From Patescibacteria group bacterium (GTDB lineage: Bacteria > Patescibacteriota > Minisyncoccia > Minisyncoccales > Minisyncoccaceae), in assembly GCA_030156465.1 (NCBI GenBank), contig JASGMO010000005.1, positions 1-19,598 on the forward strand: DNA of 19,598 nucleotides, written 5' to 3'. Below are positions 1-7,381 of the stretch, in pieces. The notes beneath the pieces were generated by a model. It was given only the letters and a program-made list of their open reading frames with translations, had not been told where the DNA came from and did no database searches. Every line of letters starts with the position of its first letter. Position 1 is the stretch's first letter. A program made the position numbers and the translations under genes.

Positions 1-686
1 TTAATCATTAAAACAAAAGCATCTATTCTATCTGATTTCAAAAGATAAATTATATCTTTTTCTATACAACTACGAAATATTTGATCTATAATATTTCTTT
101 TCTCTTTTTCTGTTTCTTCAAGTATAACCCTAGGATAGCCACCAAAATTCATATACTCTTTTAAAAAATTAAATGTTTTTTCTTTTTCTATTTCAAAAAA
201 ATCTTGAAGCTTGCCTTCATATTTGTATTCAGTTTTAAAATCAACAAATTCTTCAAAATCAACAGGATTCATAAAGAAGTCTTTTTTTCTTCCTGCTAAA
301 GATTCGTTTATTTCTTCTTTTAGTTCCAAACTGCCTGATCCAGAAACAATAAACTTATATGGCAATCCTAAATCATATATTCCCTTAAGAAACAATCCGG
401 CATTTTCTTTTCTTTGAATCTCATCTATAAAAACAAATCCTCCATCCTTACCTAAGTTTAATTTTATCTTTCTTAAAAGATCTTCTTGAGATTTAAAAAA
501 TACACTATCTGATTCATAGTCTAGACTTAAAAAAACTGATTTCTTACCTTCTTTCTCCAGATAATTCTTAATTTCATTCATTATTGTTGTCTTTCCAACC
601 TGACGTGGACCAACAATTAAAGAAATCTCTTTCTTATCAAGATGATTCTTAATTTCGTTGAATATCTTTCTTTTAATTATATTCAT
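1..686 (-). CDS. AAA_14/DUF4143 family ATPase, C-terminus outside window
   Basis: Reading leftwards from the ATG at 686, the frame stays open to the window edge (about 228 codons), so this gene is partial. The protein has a Walker A motif (GPRQVGKTT, about residues 25-33), a Walker B motif (FVFIDEIQ), a sensor-like VSGSGS stretch, and then the start of the DUF4143 part (NFGGYPRV). This is the common prokaryotic family of ATP-binding AAA_14 + DUF4143 proteins, abundant in toxin-antitoxin and defence islands; the cellular role is not firmly known. A promoter lies just upstream and a decayed repeat copy lies beyond it. It is a paralogue of the ATPase at 2383-3570 but clearly diverged, so this is not a recent tandem duplication. 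Family assignment is secure; function is not. Confidence 0.85.
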   Translation of the reverse strand, partial: MNIIKRKIFNEIKNHLDKKEISLIVGPRQVGKTTIMNEIKNYLEKEGKKSVFLSLDYESDSVFFKSQEDLLRKIKLNLGKDGGFVFIDEIQRKENAGLFLKGIYDLGLPYKFIVSGSGSLELKEEINESLAGRKKDFFMNPVDFEEFVDFKTEYKYEGKLQDFFEIEKEKTFNFLKEYMNFGGYPRVILEETEKEKRNIIDQIFRSCIEKDIIYLLKSDRIDAFVLMI

Positions 687-714
687 AAATATCTATAATT
701 AGTGTTACACTTTC

Positions 715-742
715 ATTTTAGTACGATTAAAACAAAAGTCAA
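715..742 (-). promoter_or_regulatory. sigma70-type promoter of the left ATPase gene
   Basis: On the minus strand, a -35 TTGACT (737-742) is followed by a 16-nt spacer and a -10 TAAAAT (715-720). It lies 29 nt upstream of the ATG at 686, between that gene and repeat copy 1. Confidence 0.55.
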
Positions 743-774
743 GTTTGTGTTTTCTCGGGTTAATTAGCATAATA

Positions 775-886
775 TCACTTAACCTTCTTTAAAAGTATCT
801 TGTACGCTCCATCTAGGAAGTCCCCTCCTTCAAAGGATATCATTGATTGATCTATCAGCGGCTAAAACACTCACTAACATCATTAA
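775..886 (-). pseudogene. Holin-like gene remnant, copy 1 (most decayed)
   Basis: This is a fragment of the small membrane-protein gene found intact at 10353-10652. It keeps the 3' end (codons for LLKKVK, then a TGA stop), but has lost the whole 5' half and has several internal deletions. For example, the sequence jumps from the CCCCTCC block directly to the block that precedes ATTGATTGAT. Its right edge runs into the stop codon of the neighbouring AbiEii gene, so cargo and repeat are fused without an intervening terminator. It is the shortest, most damaged copy and sits furthest left in the array. Confidence 0.75.
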
Positions 887-1602
887 TGTGCTTTTATCTT
901 GTTTTCTAGTATTATTTTAAAATCCTTTAAATATGTTGTATGGCTAGCTGGCAAAAACTTCTTAAGCTCGCTACGGAAGTTGATATCTTCTTCCTTAATT
1001 AAATTCATAACTTTTTGTAAATTATCCTTTTCTTTTACAATGGGATAATTCCCCGACAACAAGAAAAAATAATCGAAAAAATCTCTAGGTTTCTTTCTTG
1101 AGTAAAGGGCTTGTAATTTCCATTTGATAATATCATCCATCGCTAAATGAACAAGCGTATATGCCGGTATGTAGTCATTATCAACAAGAACTCTTGTTCC
1201 TTTTACGTCTCCACTATTACGCAAGGAAACTTCTATTTGAATTTGAATATTAATTCCATATACTTTAAATAAGGCAATACCAAGATATCCTCCTGTAGTA
1301 TTTTTAGATTCAATAATCTCCACTTCAATGCCTGTATTTTCTATATCAGATAAAGTATTAGCAAAAATCTCTTCTATTTCTTTTACTTTAATGTTTACTC
1401 CTGTAAAATCTAAATCTTCAGAGTAGCGAGGACTACGAAAAACAATCCTCAAAGCTGTTCCCCCTTTAAATAGTAATTTTTCTGAACCACGCTGTCTATA
1501 TAGATAAGATAAAAACAAATGCTGGCAATACTCTCTTGCTACATTGATAAAGCTAGTCTGTGCTTGTTTAGTAAATTTTTCTAGGTTTTCTATACTCAAC
1601 AT
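883..1602 (-). CDS. abiEii: AbiEii-type nucleotidyltransferase toxin (type IV TA)
   Basis: AbiEii toxins are nucleotidyltransferases that stop growth; MenT-type relatives modify tRNA acceptor stems. Here the signature GGTALR followed by SEDLDF is seen about 45-66 residues in: the GG[ST] plus D-x-D catalytic arrangement of the family. The later RDFFDYFFLL is the usual second conserved block. The length, about 239 aa, is normal. The longest frame begins with TTG at 1614; the ATG at 1602 is preferred, giving a 35-nt overlap with the upstream AbiEi gene and suggesting translational coupling. The last codons and the stop abut repeat copy 1, so the extreme C-terminus (about KAH) may have been replaced at the junction. 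Catalytic residues look intact. The gene symbol denotes the family. Confidence 0.88.
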   Translation of the reverse strand: MLSIENLEKFTKQAQTSFINVAREYCQHLFLSYLYRQRGSEKLLFKGGTALRIVFRSPRYSEDLDFTGVNIKVKEIEEIFANTLSDIENTGIEVEIIESKNTTGGYLGIALFKVYGINIQIQIEVSLRNSGDVKGTRVLVDNDYIPAYTLVHLAMDDIIKWKLQALYSRKKPRDFFDYFFLLSGNYPIVKEKDNLQKVMNLIKEEDINFRSELKKFLPASHTTYLKDFKIILENKIKAH

Positions 1603-2194
1603 ATATTTGTTCAATAAGTTTTAACATCCCTTGTCGATTAAAAAGTTTCGCATACTTAATAAGTTTATCTTTATTTACATTTCTTAATTCTAGTCGATCA
1701 TTAAGAGAAACCCTTTTTAATTCTACAAAATATAAATAATCAGCAAGAGCTTTTTCAATGTCAGCTATTAAAACTTTTTCACGATTAACCTCCTTTAATT
1801 GATATCCAGTAAATACTTCCTTTTTTATAGTTTGATAAGTGAAGCTACCTACTGGTGTTTCATATTCTCTTGATGCTTTTGAAGTAATAGAAGTAAAACT
1901 GTATACCATTTCAGGTATAACACCATAATAAGACAAGGCTGTTTCTAGAGAAATATAAGAAGGCTGGTAAAGCTTATTAGCAATGAAATAATGAGGAGGA
2001 ATGGTATCTTTAATTAGATAAAGGCCATTGCGCAATTTAATAAATAATCCACTCTTAATATTTGAAGTAATAAAAACTGATGCTGTATTTTGAGAAACCT
2101 CAAAAATGTCCCTAAATTCTTGAGGGGTAAAAACTGTAAGACCCAGCGATTTCAATTTTTCCTCTATTTCTATACGTTTCAGTTTTTTTATCAT
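1568..2194 (-). CDS. abiEi: AbiEi-type antitoxin / transcriptional autoregulator
   Basis: The N-terminal part (about 75 residues) is a winged-helix segment of the AbiEi type. It is followed by the characteristic block around SYISLETALSYYGVIPE and the ADIEKALADYLYF region typical of the C-terminal antitoxin domain. AbiEi proteins neutralise AbiEii and repress their own promoter. The longest frame starts at a TTG (2203). The ATG at 2194 is the more likely start and leaves a leader of about 23-25 nt from the predicted promoter. The gene overlaps abiEii downstream, in the usual antitoxin-first order. No obvious operator palindrome was found. Confidence 0.85.
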   Translation of the reverse strand: MIKKLKRIEIEEKLKSLGLTVFTPQEFRDIFEVSQNTASVFITSNIKSGLFIKLRNGLYLIKDTIPPHYFIANKLYQPSYISLETALSYYGVIPEMVYSFTSITSKASREYETPVGSFTYQTIKKEVFTGYQLKEVNREKVLIADIEKALADYLYFVELKRVSLNDRLELRNVNKDKLIKYAKLFNRQGMLKLIEQIYVEYRKPRKIY

Positions 2195-2223
2195 ATTATA
2201 CAAAAAATGAATTAGCTATTTTT

Positions 2224-2251
2224 AGTATATATTTTCATTTGAAAAAGTCAA
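2224..2251 (-). promoter_or_regulatory. sigma70-type promoter of the first abiE operon
   Basis: Minus strand: -35 TTGACT (2246-2251), 16-nt spacer, -10 TATACT (2224-2229). The stop codon of repeat copy 2 (TAG at 2254-2256) lies only 2 nt beyond the -35 box, so the repeat edge and the promoter edge nearly coincide. Confidence 0.65.
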
Positions 2252-2253
2252 TG

Positions 2254-2372
2254 CTATTTAACCTTCTTCAAAAGTATCTTGTACACTCAAGTCCCCTCGG
2301 TCGTAGCCAATGATAAAGGCAATAGCTGGAGAAACATAGGTAACTCCTTCAAAGGATATCATTGATTGATTT
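2254..2372 (-). pseudogene. Holin-like gene remnant, copy 2
   Basis: The 3' part of the 99-codon gene is present, from the terminal LLKKVK codons (here ending in TAG) back to about the codons for IDQS. The 5' half is missing: the homology stops around 2372, and the ATPase stop codon lies at 2383-2385. An 8-bp deletion after the CTTGTACACTC block breaks the frame; the identical deletion occurs in copy 4. It shares the CGGTCGTAGCC variant with copies 4 and 5. Confidence 0.8.
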
Positions 2373-2382
2373 ATTACTATGT

Positions 2383-3570
2383 TTAAAATGATGATGCTGG
2401 AATAAAACCACTTTTGTTTATGTTCTTTTTAGAAATAATATAAAAATCTTTTATTCCTAATGATTGTGATAATTGACTAAGCTTTTCATAATCTTTTTCA
2501 ATTCCGCTTATCTTTACCTCAAAAGATATTTTTTTATTCAAAATTAAGTCTATCTCCGCTTTGTTTTTTTTATTATAAAAAGATAATTCTCCAAAAGATG
2601 CAAGCTGATTTACGACGGCGTTCTCAAAAAGCTGAGAATCGTTTACATATCCGATAGCGTTCAATATCCCCGTATCACTAAAGTATATTTTCTTTCCTCC
2701 AGCTACCGATCTATCAATTCCTTTTGAAAACTTAGGCAATAACCTTATCATAAAGGTCTTTTCTAAAAATTCAAGGTAAGAATATACTTTAACCCTTGAA
2801 ACACCTAGTTCGCTACTTATTCTTGTCACATCTATCAATGATCCAACTCTCGGCACCAATAATAATATTAAATCCCTTAATTCTCTAATATCTTTATAAT
2901 CAGCCATTATTTGAATGTCTTTTTCAAAAAATGAAGTAAATATATTTTTAAGTATCTGTTTTTTTGTTTCATTGTCATTAGTAAGTACCACCTCAGGGAA
3001 TCCTCCAAATTTAAGATATTCTTCATAATCACTTTCTAGTTTTTTAGACAAAATGTAATCATAATTTTTAACAACATCGTCAATATCATTAATCATGGCT
3101 TCGTCTTTCGGCATCTTATCTTTGAAATAAAGATATTCTTTAAATCCTAAAGGTGCCAATTGATATAAAAATTTTCTGCCACTTAATGACTCGGGAAAAA
3201 GGTTTTTCAAATAAAAGCTAGACGATCCAGTTACAACAAATTTAACTCCGTAATGATCTATAAAATATTTAATGACTTTAGTAATTTCTGGATAGTTCTG
3301 AATTTCATCAATAAAAACAAACAATCTTTCTTTGTTATTATTAACCATCTTTGATAGTCTTTCATAGATATTTTTATATTCAATATCTTCAAATATCTTC
3401 TGATCTAGTGGGTTATCAAAATCAAACCATAATTTTGAATGGCTTTCAACTTCATCAAAAACCTGCCTCATTAAAGTTGTTTTTCCTACTTGCCTTGAAC
3501 CAACAATGACTATCGCATTTTTATGATTAATCTGCTTATTAATTTCATCAAAAAGTAATCTTTTCTTCAT
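2383..3570 (-). CDS. AAA_14/DUF4143 family ATPase
   Basis: The protein is 395 aa, a normal full length for the family. Walker A is at residues 24-32 (GSRQVGKTT) and Walker B at 84-91 (FVFIDEIQ, acidic pair D88-E89), with a VTGSSSFYL sensor-like segment. The C-terminal DUF4143 region ends in a stretch (AEIDLIL ... SFEVKIS) resembling the core of PD-(D/E)xK folds, as in many members; that resemblance is an inference. These proteins are widespread in CPR and archaea as single-gene accessory elements with uncertain function. The ATG at 3570 is preceded by a good promoter that abuts repeat copy 3. The 3' end abuts the truncated repeat copy 2 with no terminator. Confidence 0.88.
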   Translation of the reverse strand: MKKRLLFDEINKQINHKNAIVIVGSRQVGKTTLMRQVFDEVESHSKLWFDFDNPLDQKIFEDIEYKNIYERLSKMVNNNKERLFVFIDEIQNYPEITKVIKYFIDHYGVKFVVTGSSSFYLKNLFPESLSGRKFLYQLAPLGFKEYLYFKDKMPKDEAMINDIDDVVKNYDYILSKKLESDYEEYLKFGGFPEVVLTNDNETKKQILKNIFTSFFEKDIQIMADYKDIRELRDLILLLVPRVGSLIDVTRISSELGVSRVKVYSYLEFLEKTFMIRLLPKFSKGIDRSVAGGKKIYFSDTGILNAIGYVNDSQLFENAVVNQLASFGELSFYNKKNKAEIDLILNKKISFEVKISGIEKDYEKLSQLSQSLGIKDFYIISKKNINKSGFIPASSF

Positions 3571-3619
3571 TTTATTGTGTATTATATTAATTACAAAAAT
3601 GATACTATCTGTAATTAAA

Positions 3620-3647
3620 TTATTACACTTATCTTAGAAAGTGTCAA
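3620..3647 (-). promoter_or_regulatory. sigma70-type promoter of the second ATPase gene
   Basis: Minus strand: -35 TTGACA (3642-3647), 16-nt spacer, -10 TAATAA (3620-3625). Repeat copy 3 begins about 5 bp from the -35 box. Confidence 0.65.
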
Positions 3648-3652
3648 GACCT

Positions 3653-3759
3653 TAGGAAGTCCCCTCCTGCATAGCCAATAATAAAGGCAATGGCTGGAGA
3701 AACATAGGTAATTCCTTCAAACGCCCACTATGCCAGAGAGAAGCATCATTGCAGAATAA
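3653..3759 (-). pseudogene. Holin-like gene remnant, copy 3
   Basis: An internal fragment of the 99-codon gene. It is the only copy that has also lost its 3' end: homology starts at the codons for GGDFL rather than at LLKKVK. A further internal deletion joins the ATTCCTTCAAAC block to CCCACTATGCCAGAGAG. The right edge is near 3759, about 11 bp before a strong terminator. Confidence 0.75.
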
Positions 3760-3770
3760 ATCGGTTCCAG

Positions 3771-3809
3771 AAAAAGTGGTATGTGCAAATTTTACACTAA
3801 CCACTTTTT
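3771..3809 (-). terminator. Bidirectional rho-independent terminator after the HEPN gene
   Basis: A perfect 10-bp stem, AAAAAGTGGT (3771-3780) with ACCACTTTTT (3800-3809), holds an inner GTG/CAC helix. U-tracts follow on both strands. On the minus strand it lies 84 bp after the HEPN stop codon. Confidence 0.8.
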
Positions 3810-3893
3810 TATTTAATTATTCATTAAAAAAATACTTTTGATATGTTTAGTAATAGCCGATGATTTTAAAAAAGGCGTAAATAGCGAATACAA

Positions 3894-4256
3894 CTAATCA
3901 AATAATATTATCTTCACTTCATTAAGAAAGTCGCTTGCTACATTCATTAATTCATCGGCACTTTGTTTACTAAAATCACCATAATAATCAGCATTTTCTC
4001 TAAGAGATTTTCCTAGTTGTAGTGCCTCCAAAAATTTAAAATTCAATATTCCTTCTTGAACATATAAATTTCTTATTGCTTCAATCAAACAAAAATGACT
4101 TTTTTCCCGATAACCTTTATTATAAAGAAGAGCCCTGGCCGTATGGAACATTGAATAATACGATTGAATAATTGACCATTTATAATTATTATCTAAAAAG
4201 CTTTCTTTTGAAAAATTCAAATCATTATCTGCCAATTCAATTTCTTTGGACACCAA
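3894..4256 (-). CDS. HEPN-domain protein (UPF0332-like), partner of MNT
   Basis: A 120-aa, mostly helical protein with the UPF0332/HEPN pattern SYYSMFHTARALL (about residues 32-44), then GYREKSH (48-54) and LRENADYYGDF (85-95). In HEPN/MNT systems the HEPN protein is an RNase-type toxin, inactivated when the MNT partner adds AMP groups to it. The classic R-x4-6-H motif is not clear here; R50-x3-H54 is the nearest match, so RNase activity is uncertain. The frame opens with TTG at 4256, immediately followed by GTG at 4253; no ATG is available and either may be used, with a weak GAG upstream. The gene lies 50 nt after the MNT gene and shares its promoter. Confidence 0.82.
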   Translation of the reverse strand: MVSKEIELADNDLNFSKESFLDNNYKWSIIQSYYSMFHTARALLYNKGYREKSHFCLIEAIRNLYVQEGILNFKFLEALQLGKSLRENADYYGDFSKQSADELMNVASDFLNEVKIILFD

Positions 4257-4306
4257 GGTCTCAGCTTTAGCTTTAAAATTTTATTCGTTCTTTACATCTT
4301 TGGAAA

Positions 4307-4855
4307 TCACTGCTTTCCATAGTTTTCCCAAATTAATTTCCCTTTTTCCACTTCTTGAAAAAATAGTGGCTTTTGATTGTTTATAGTTAACATTTCTTTC
4401 GGTTTTTTTGCTATTAATTGAATTTTGTCTTTTAATTGAGAAGAACTAATTATTCTCCTTATCTTTTCAATATCGTTTGCTTGAACAAAAATATCTATAT
4501 CACTTTCAATAGTATTGGTTCCCCTAGCGCTTGAACCAAAAAGAATTATCTTTTGACTTTCTAGTTTTAATTTCTCAATCAATGGATATATTAATAATAG
4601 ATTTTGTAATATTTTCAATTCTTTAACAATTATGTGATTTGAGCTTACACTATACAATGAAGTACGACCTATTTTTTTTCTAATAACAAAGCCGGATTCA
4701 ACTAATGAATGTAGGGCTAAATTAATAGATGATTTTTTCATCCCCGTTAAATTACTAATTTCTTTTTCCGTATATTGTTTATCCGTATTAACCAACAAAA
4801 AATCTAATAATTTTTGTTCAATAGTAAAAAAAATGTGTTTATTTAAATCTTTCAT
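4307..4855 (-). CDS. HTH-MNT fusion: DNA-binding nucleotidyltransferase antitoxin
   Basis: 182 aa. The N-terminal winged helix-turn-helix (about residues 12-70, with TEKEISNLTGMKKSSINLAL) is fused to a minimal nucleotidyltransferase domain. The catalytic signature GSSARG followed by SDIDIFV gives the G-S-x(n)-D-x-D arrangement at about G107, S108, D119 and D121. In characterised HEPN/MNT pairs the MNT protein AMPylates the HEPN toxin. The fused HTH suggests this antitoxin also represses the operon itself, matching the palindromes over its promoter. It is first in a two-gene operon with the HEPN gene. Catalytic residues look intact. Confidence 0.88.
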   Translation of the reverse strand: MKDLNKHIFFTIEQKLLDFLLVNTDKQYTEKEISNLTGMKKSSINLALHSLVESGFVIRKKIGRTSLYSVSSNHIIVKELKILQNLLLIYPLIEKLKLESQKIILFGSSARGTNTIESDIDIFVQANDIEKIRRIISSSQLKDKIQLIAKKPKEMLTINNQKPLFFQEVEKGKLIWENYGKQ

Positions 4856-4857
4856 AA

Positions 4858-4909
4858 TTCCATTATATTAGCTATATTTCCATTATAATGGAATAAAGAT
4901 TATTGTCAA
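4858..4909 (-). promoter_or_regulatory. Promoter and tandem operator of the MNT-HEPN operon
   Basis: Minus strand: -35 TTGACA (4904-4909), 16-nt spacer, perfect -10 TATAAT (4882-4887). The -10 sits inside a perfect 16-bp palindrome, TTCCATTATAATGGAA (4878-4893). An imperfect second copy starts at 4858 (TTCCATTATATTAG), exactly 20 bp away, about two helical turns and directly before the start codon. This fits cooperative binding of the MNT protein's HTH domain. Confidence 0.75.
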
Positions 4910-4915
4910 TATTCC

Positions 4916-5147
4916 TTATTTCACCTTCTTCAAAAGTATCTTGTACACTCAAGTCCCCTCGGTCGTAGCCAATGATAAAGGCAATGGCTGGAGAAACATA
5001 GGCAATTCCTTCAATGGAGATCGTTGATTGATCTATCGCTACAGCGGATAAAACACTCACTACGCCAGAGAGAAACATCATTACAGCAAAATACCTACAT
5101 TCTTGTAACTGTACTGATGCTTTAAGTATCCTATTAGTCCCCTAGTA
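4916..5147 (-). pseudogene. Holin-like gene remnant, copy 4
   Basis: Covers the gene from its stop (TAA 4916-4918) back to about the codons for RGLIGYL, where homology ends at about 5147, 28 bp before the AbiEii stop. It carries two frame-breaking deletions relative to the intact copy: 8 bp near the 3' end (shared with copy 2) and 13 bp in the region coding for LGYF (shared with copy 5). A 69-codon open frame across it (4872-5081) is only a fragment: MMFLSGVV through IIGYDRGDL is recognisable, then out-of-frame sequence. Confidence 0.85.
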
Positions 5148-5174
5148 TCATTATATATTTATATCTTATTTAAT

Positions 5175-5873
5175 TTAATTTTTAATGCTATTAAGCATTA
5201 ATTTTAAGGAAAAAATAGCATCGTTTCTTAATTTGGCTCTTACAGAGTCCTTCTGAGAATCACTGAGTAATTCTCCAAGACCATCTAATATATGTTTATT
5301 ATCCATAGCTTCTAATTTTTCAATACACTTTTCTAATAATTTACTATATTCCATTTGGGACCTATTTTCTACTATTTCTTTGTTTATAGGCCAATCATTT
5401 TTAGCAAAATATTCAACATCAAAAATATCTCTACTGGTCTTGCCAATTCTTTCATACATTGCCATTAATTTATGAGCAAACATATCTTCTTTTACCATAA
5501 CCTGCATAGACACCCCAAGAAATGTTTTTAATTCATACTTAGAGCCAAATTGTCTACGATTTACTTCAATTTTAATATTTTGAGCCTTGGGATCGTAGGA
5601 AATCACATTCTTTAAATTGGACTTCTGCATATATGAGCTTGTTATTTTTCCATATCCCCCGGCAATCTTGTTTATTTTATCAAAAACATCTTTCTCTTTT
5701 GCTTCATCTAATAAGTCAAAATCTAAATCAACAGAGGGTCTTGGCAAGTCATAAAAAAGCATTGCCGCTGTTCCCCCCTTAAATCCTAAACAATGAGCAA
5801 TAGATGTATCAGAATAAATTTCTTTTAATATTTGTAATAAAATGTTTTTGTGCTTTGAGTATTCTAATGTCAT
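5175..5873 (-). CDS. abiEii: AbiEii-type nucleotidyltransferase toxin, second system
   Basis: 232 aa, with GFKGGTAAML (about residues 30-39) followed by SVDLDFD (47-53), the GG[ST]/D-x-D catalytic core of the AbiEii/DUF1814 nucleotidyltransferases, and the later block TSRDIFDVEYF. The start ATG overlaps the stop of the upstream antitoxin gene by 4 nt (ATGA), a coupled arrangement. It is only distantly related to the abiEii gene at 883-1602, so the island gained two separate AbiE systems rather than duplicating one. Its stop is 28 bp from the truncated edge of repeat copy 4. Confidence 0.87.
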   Translation of the reverse strand: MTLEYSKHKNILLQILKEIYSDTSIAHCLGFKGGTAAMLFYDLPRPSVDLDFDLLDEAKEKDVFDKINKIAGGYGKITSSYMQKSNLKNVISYDPKAQNIKIEVNRRQFGSKYELKTFLGVSMQVMVKEDMFAHKLMAMYERIGKTSRDIFDVEYFAKNDWPINKEIVENRSQMEYSKLLEKCIEKLEAMDNKHILDGLGELLSDSQKDSVRAKLRNDAIFSLKLMLNSIKN

Positions 5874-6460
5874 GTTTTATTTTCTTTAAAATAACTATTA
5901 ACTTCTTTTTCTAATCGCTTATTATTATATATCGGCAAAATTTCAAAAACCTTATCCCAATTTAATGTTGATAAATTATCAAAATAATATTTTTTGTTAA
6001 CATATAAACGATCTAAAAAAGCTCTTTCTGGGCTTGCAATTGCATAGCCATCACTATGGCTTATCCCTATAGAATTACTTAAAACATAATCTTTCATTCT
6101 AACAAATGATATTCTTTGATTGTCAGCAACTATTTCACGATTTACATATGAAGCAACAAAAATATTGCCATAATATTGGAAATTAATACCGCTCCTTGTT
6201 AATACGGTTTCAAAACTAATATATGATGGTGTATAGATGCGAGTCGCTAACTCAAATTGATTATAATCCTTATCCTTTGCATATAAGCCCCTATAAACCC
6301 TGACTAACTTGCCCGCCTTGATATATTTCTTTAATCTATTGGTGATAACTTTTCTATCTCCTTCTTTCCATAACAAAGAAATGTCTTTGATAGAAAAGAT
6401 TGTTTGTTGAGACCTTAACAATGTCTCCAAATATTCACCTTTTGATGGTTTTTTGTTCAT
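5870..6460 (-). CDS. abiEi: AbiEi-type antitoxin, second system
   Basis: 196 aa with an N-terminal winged-helix region (about 1-70; SIKDISLLWKEGDRKVITNRL). The family block TPSYISFETVLTRSGI follows, and then the ASPERAFLDRLYV segment common to AbiEi-like antitoxins. It is the first gene of the operon and overlaps abiEii by 4 nt. The ATG at 6460 is a clear start, 42 nt downstream of the predicted -10 box. An AGGGG...CCCCT inverted repeat (6473-6492) between promoter and start may be its operator. Confidence 0.83.
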   Translation of the reverse strand: MNKKPSKGEYLETLLRSQQTIFSIKDISLLWKEGDRKVITNRLKKYIKAGKLVRVYRGLYAKDKDYNQFELATRIYTPSYISFETVLTRSGINFQYYGNIFVASYVNREIVADNQRISFVRMKDYVLSNSIGISHSDGYAIASPERAFLDRLYVNKKYYFDNLSTLNWDKVFEILPIYNNKRLEKEVNSYFKENKT

Positions 6461-6472
6461 TTTTTAACTAGA

Positions 6473-6530
6473 AGGGGCTTTAAAGTACCCCTACAGTTTA
6501 AATATTAACATATATTCCAAAAAATTGCAA
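6473..6530 (-). promoter_or_regulatory. Promoter and candidate operator of the second abiE operon
   Basis: Minus strand: -35 TTGCAA (6525-6530), 17-nt spacer, -10 TAATAT (6502-6507). Between the -10 and the start codon is an inverted repeat with 5-bp G/C arms (6473-6477 and 6488-6492), unusual in this AT-rich sequence and placed where an AbiEi repressor could bind. Confidence 0.5.
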
Positions 6531-6607
6531 GATCCTTCTTTTCACTAAAAAATAATATGGTAAATTTTGAATTAGCTATTTCCTTGTCTATCATACTCTA
6601 AATAAAA

Positions 6608-6894
6608 TCACTTCACCTTCTTCAAAAGTATCTTGTATATACCATCTAGAAAGTCCCCTCGGTCGTAGCCAATGATAAAGGCAATTGCTGGAGAAACATA
6701 GGTAATTCCTTCAAACGATATCATTGATTGATCTATCGCTACGGTGGCTAAAACACCCACTACGCCAGAGAGAAACATCATTACGGTGAAATACCTACAT
6801 TCTTGTAACTGTACTAATGCTTCAAGTATCCTATTAGTCCTGTGATAGCACCACCACCGAAGCCACCAATTAAGATAGGTAATAATGTAATCAT
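6608..6894 (-). pseudogene. Holin-like gene, copy 5: full span, frameshifted
   Basis: Extends from the start codon (ATG 6892-6894, MITLLP codons recognisable) to the terminal LLKKVK codons and a TGA stop. It is 287 bp against 300 in the intact gene. The difference is a 13-bp deletion just before the ACATTCTTGTAACTG block, identical to the one in copy 4. Other substitutions are scattered through it. The protein cannot be made in one frame. Confidence 0.85.
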
Positions 6895-6929
6895 ATGTCT
6901 ATGTTATTAACAATAATTATATGAAAAAC

Positions 6930-7020
6930 TTGACATTTTTTCTAGGAGATTTAGAATGTATTTGTGAGCTTATGCTTACCTGATTTTAATCAAAATGCAC
7001 TTCTTTAGGGGTGCATTTTT
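6930..7020 (+). ncRNA. Candidate small RNA unit (a)
   Basis: Plus strand: TTGACA (6930-6935), 16-nt spacer, TAGAAT (6952-6957). The predicted transcript starts near 6964 with a small hairpin (GTGAGC/GCTTAC, 6965-6980) and ends about 57 nt later at the terminator at 6992-7020. It points away from repeat copy 5 towards the 3' end of the HicA-like gene. TTGACA hexamers are common by chance in this AT-rich DNA, so the call rests on the combination of promoter, hairpin and terminator. Confidence 0.35.
6992..7020 (-). terminator. Bidirectional terminator of the HicAB-like operon
   Basis: A perfect 9-bp stem, AAAATGCAC (6992-7000) and GTGCATTTT (7011-7019), with T-runs on either side. A diverged copy (CTTTAGGGG loop and GCATTTTGA arm retained) is at 9436-9463, so this terminator is itself a repeated sequence. 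Confidence 0.7.
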
Positions 7021-7100
7021 GACTTTCTATTAAATCCTATAAATAAAATAGCAACCATGGTGGGTATTCCAACATAATTTATAATTTCTTGAATAGTCAC
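7005..7100 (-). CDS. Possible 31-residue hydrophobic peptide or gene remnant
   Basis: A GTG-initiated frame begins 11 nt after the HicA-like stop and encodes about 31 residues with one hydrophobic segment (IINYVGIPTMVAILFIGF), ending KMHP inside the terminator hairpin. It resembles the N-terminal membrane segment of small CPR/phage proteins of the type M-x-x-Q-E-I-I-N-Y-x-G-I-P-T, but lacks the usual soluble tail. That points to a truncated gene; the resemblance is from memory. No ribosome binding site is apparent. The sequence at 9457-9480 preserves a similar last few codons (KIKMRP then stop) before the paralogous hairpin. Confidence 0.3.
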   Translation of the reverse strand: MTIQEIINYVGIPTMVAILFIGFNRKSKMHP

Positions 7101-7111
7101 ATTTTTATTAT

Positions 7112-7381
7112 TTAATTTTCGTCTAATGTCTTAATTAATTTTTCTTCGGTAATTCCTAGTGGTTTAAGACACTTTTTCATATCTCTTGTATAGATAAATT
7201 TTGCTTCATGATTTACCCAGAAACTAATCGGTTTTAAATAATCTCCATTCTTAAAAACCTCAAACCTTCTCGCAGAACCAGGCTTATTGATTATTTTAAT
7301 GTAAAGATCTTTTTCTTCTGCAATTTTACAAACTATACGTTTAAAATCCCTGAACTTATATTTTGTAGGAGTTGAAGACAT
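7112..7381 (-). CDS. HicA-like toxin candidate
   Basis: An 89-aa basic protein from the ATG at 7381 (an upstream GTG at 7435 would add 18 implausible hydrophobic residues). The sequence has a FRDFKRIVCKIAEEKDL helix, a GSARRFEVFKNG strand pair with SFWVNHEAKF, and a final KKCLKPLGITEEKL helix. This is the alpha-beta-beta-beta-alpha layout of small HicA/YcfA-type dsRNA-binding-fold toxins. The catalytic histidine would correspond to the H of NHEAK. It overlaps the upstream HicB-like gene by 26 nt, which supports a coupled toxin-antitoxin pair. The family call is moderate; sequence identity to classical HicA is low. Confidence 0.55.
   Translation of the reverse strand: MSSTPTKYKFRDFKRIVCKIAEEKDLYIKIINKPGSARRFEVFKNGDYLKPISFWVNHEAKFIYTRDMKKCLKPLGITEEKLIKTLDEN

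Noticed and set aside
211..417. Plus-strand open frame of 68 codons
   Set aside because: It lies entirely opposite the partial AAA_14/DUF4143 ATPase, whose Walker motifs are clear on the minus strand; the plus-strand frame has no family features.
4872..5081. 69-codon open frame taken as a gene
   Set aside because: It is repeat copy 4 with two frame-breaking deletions; only an internal part of the holin-like protein remains.
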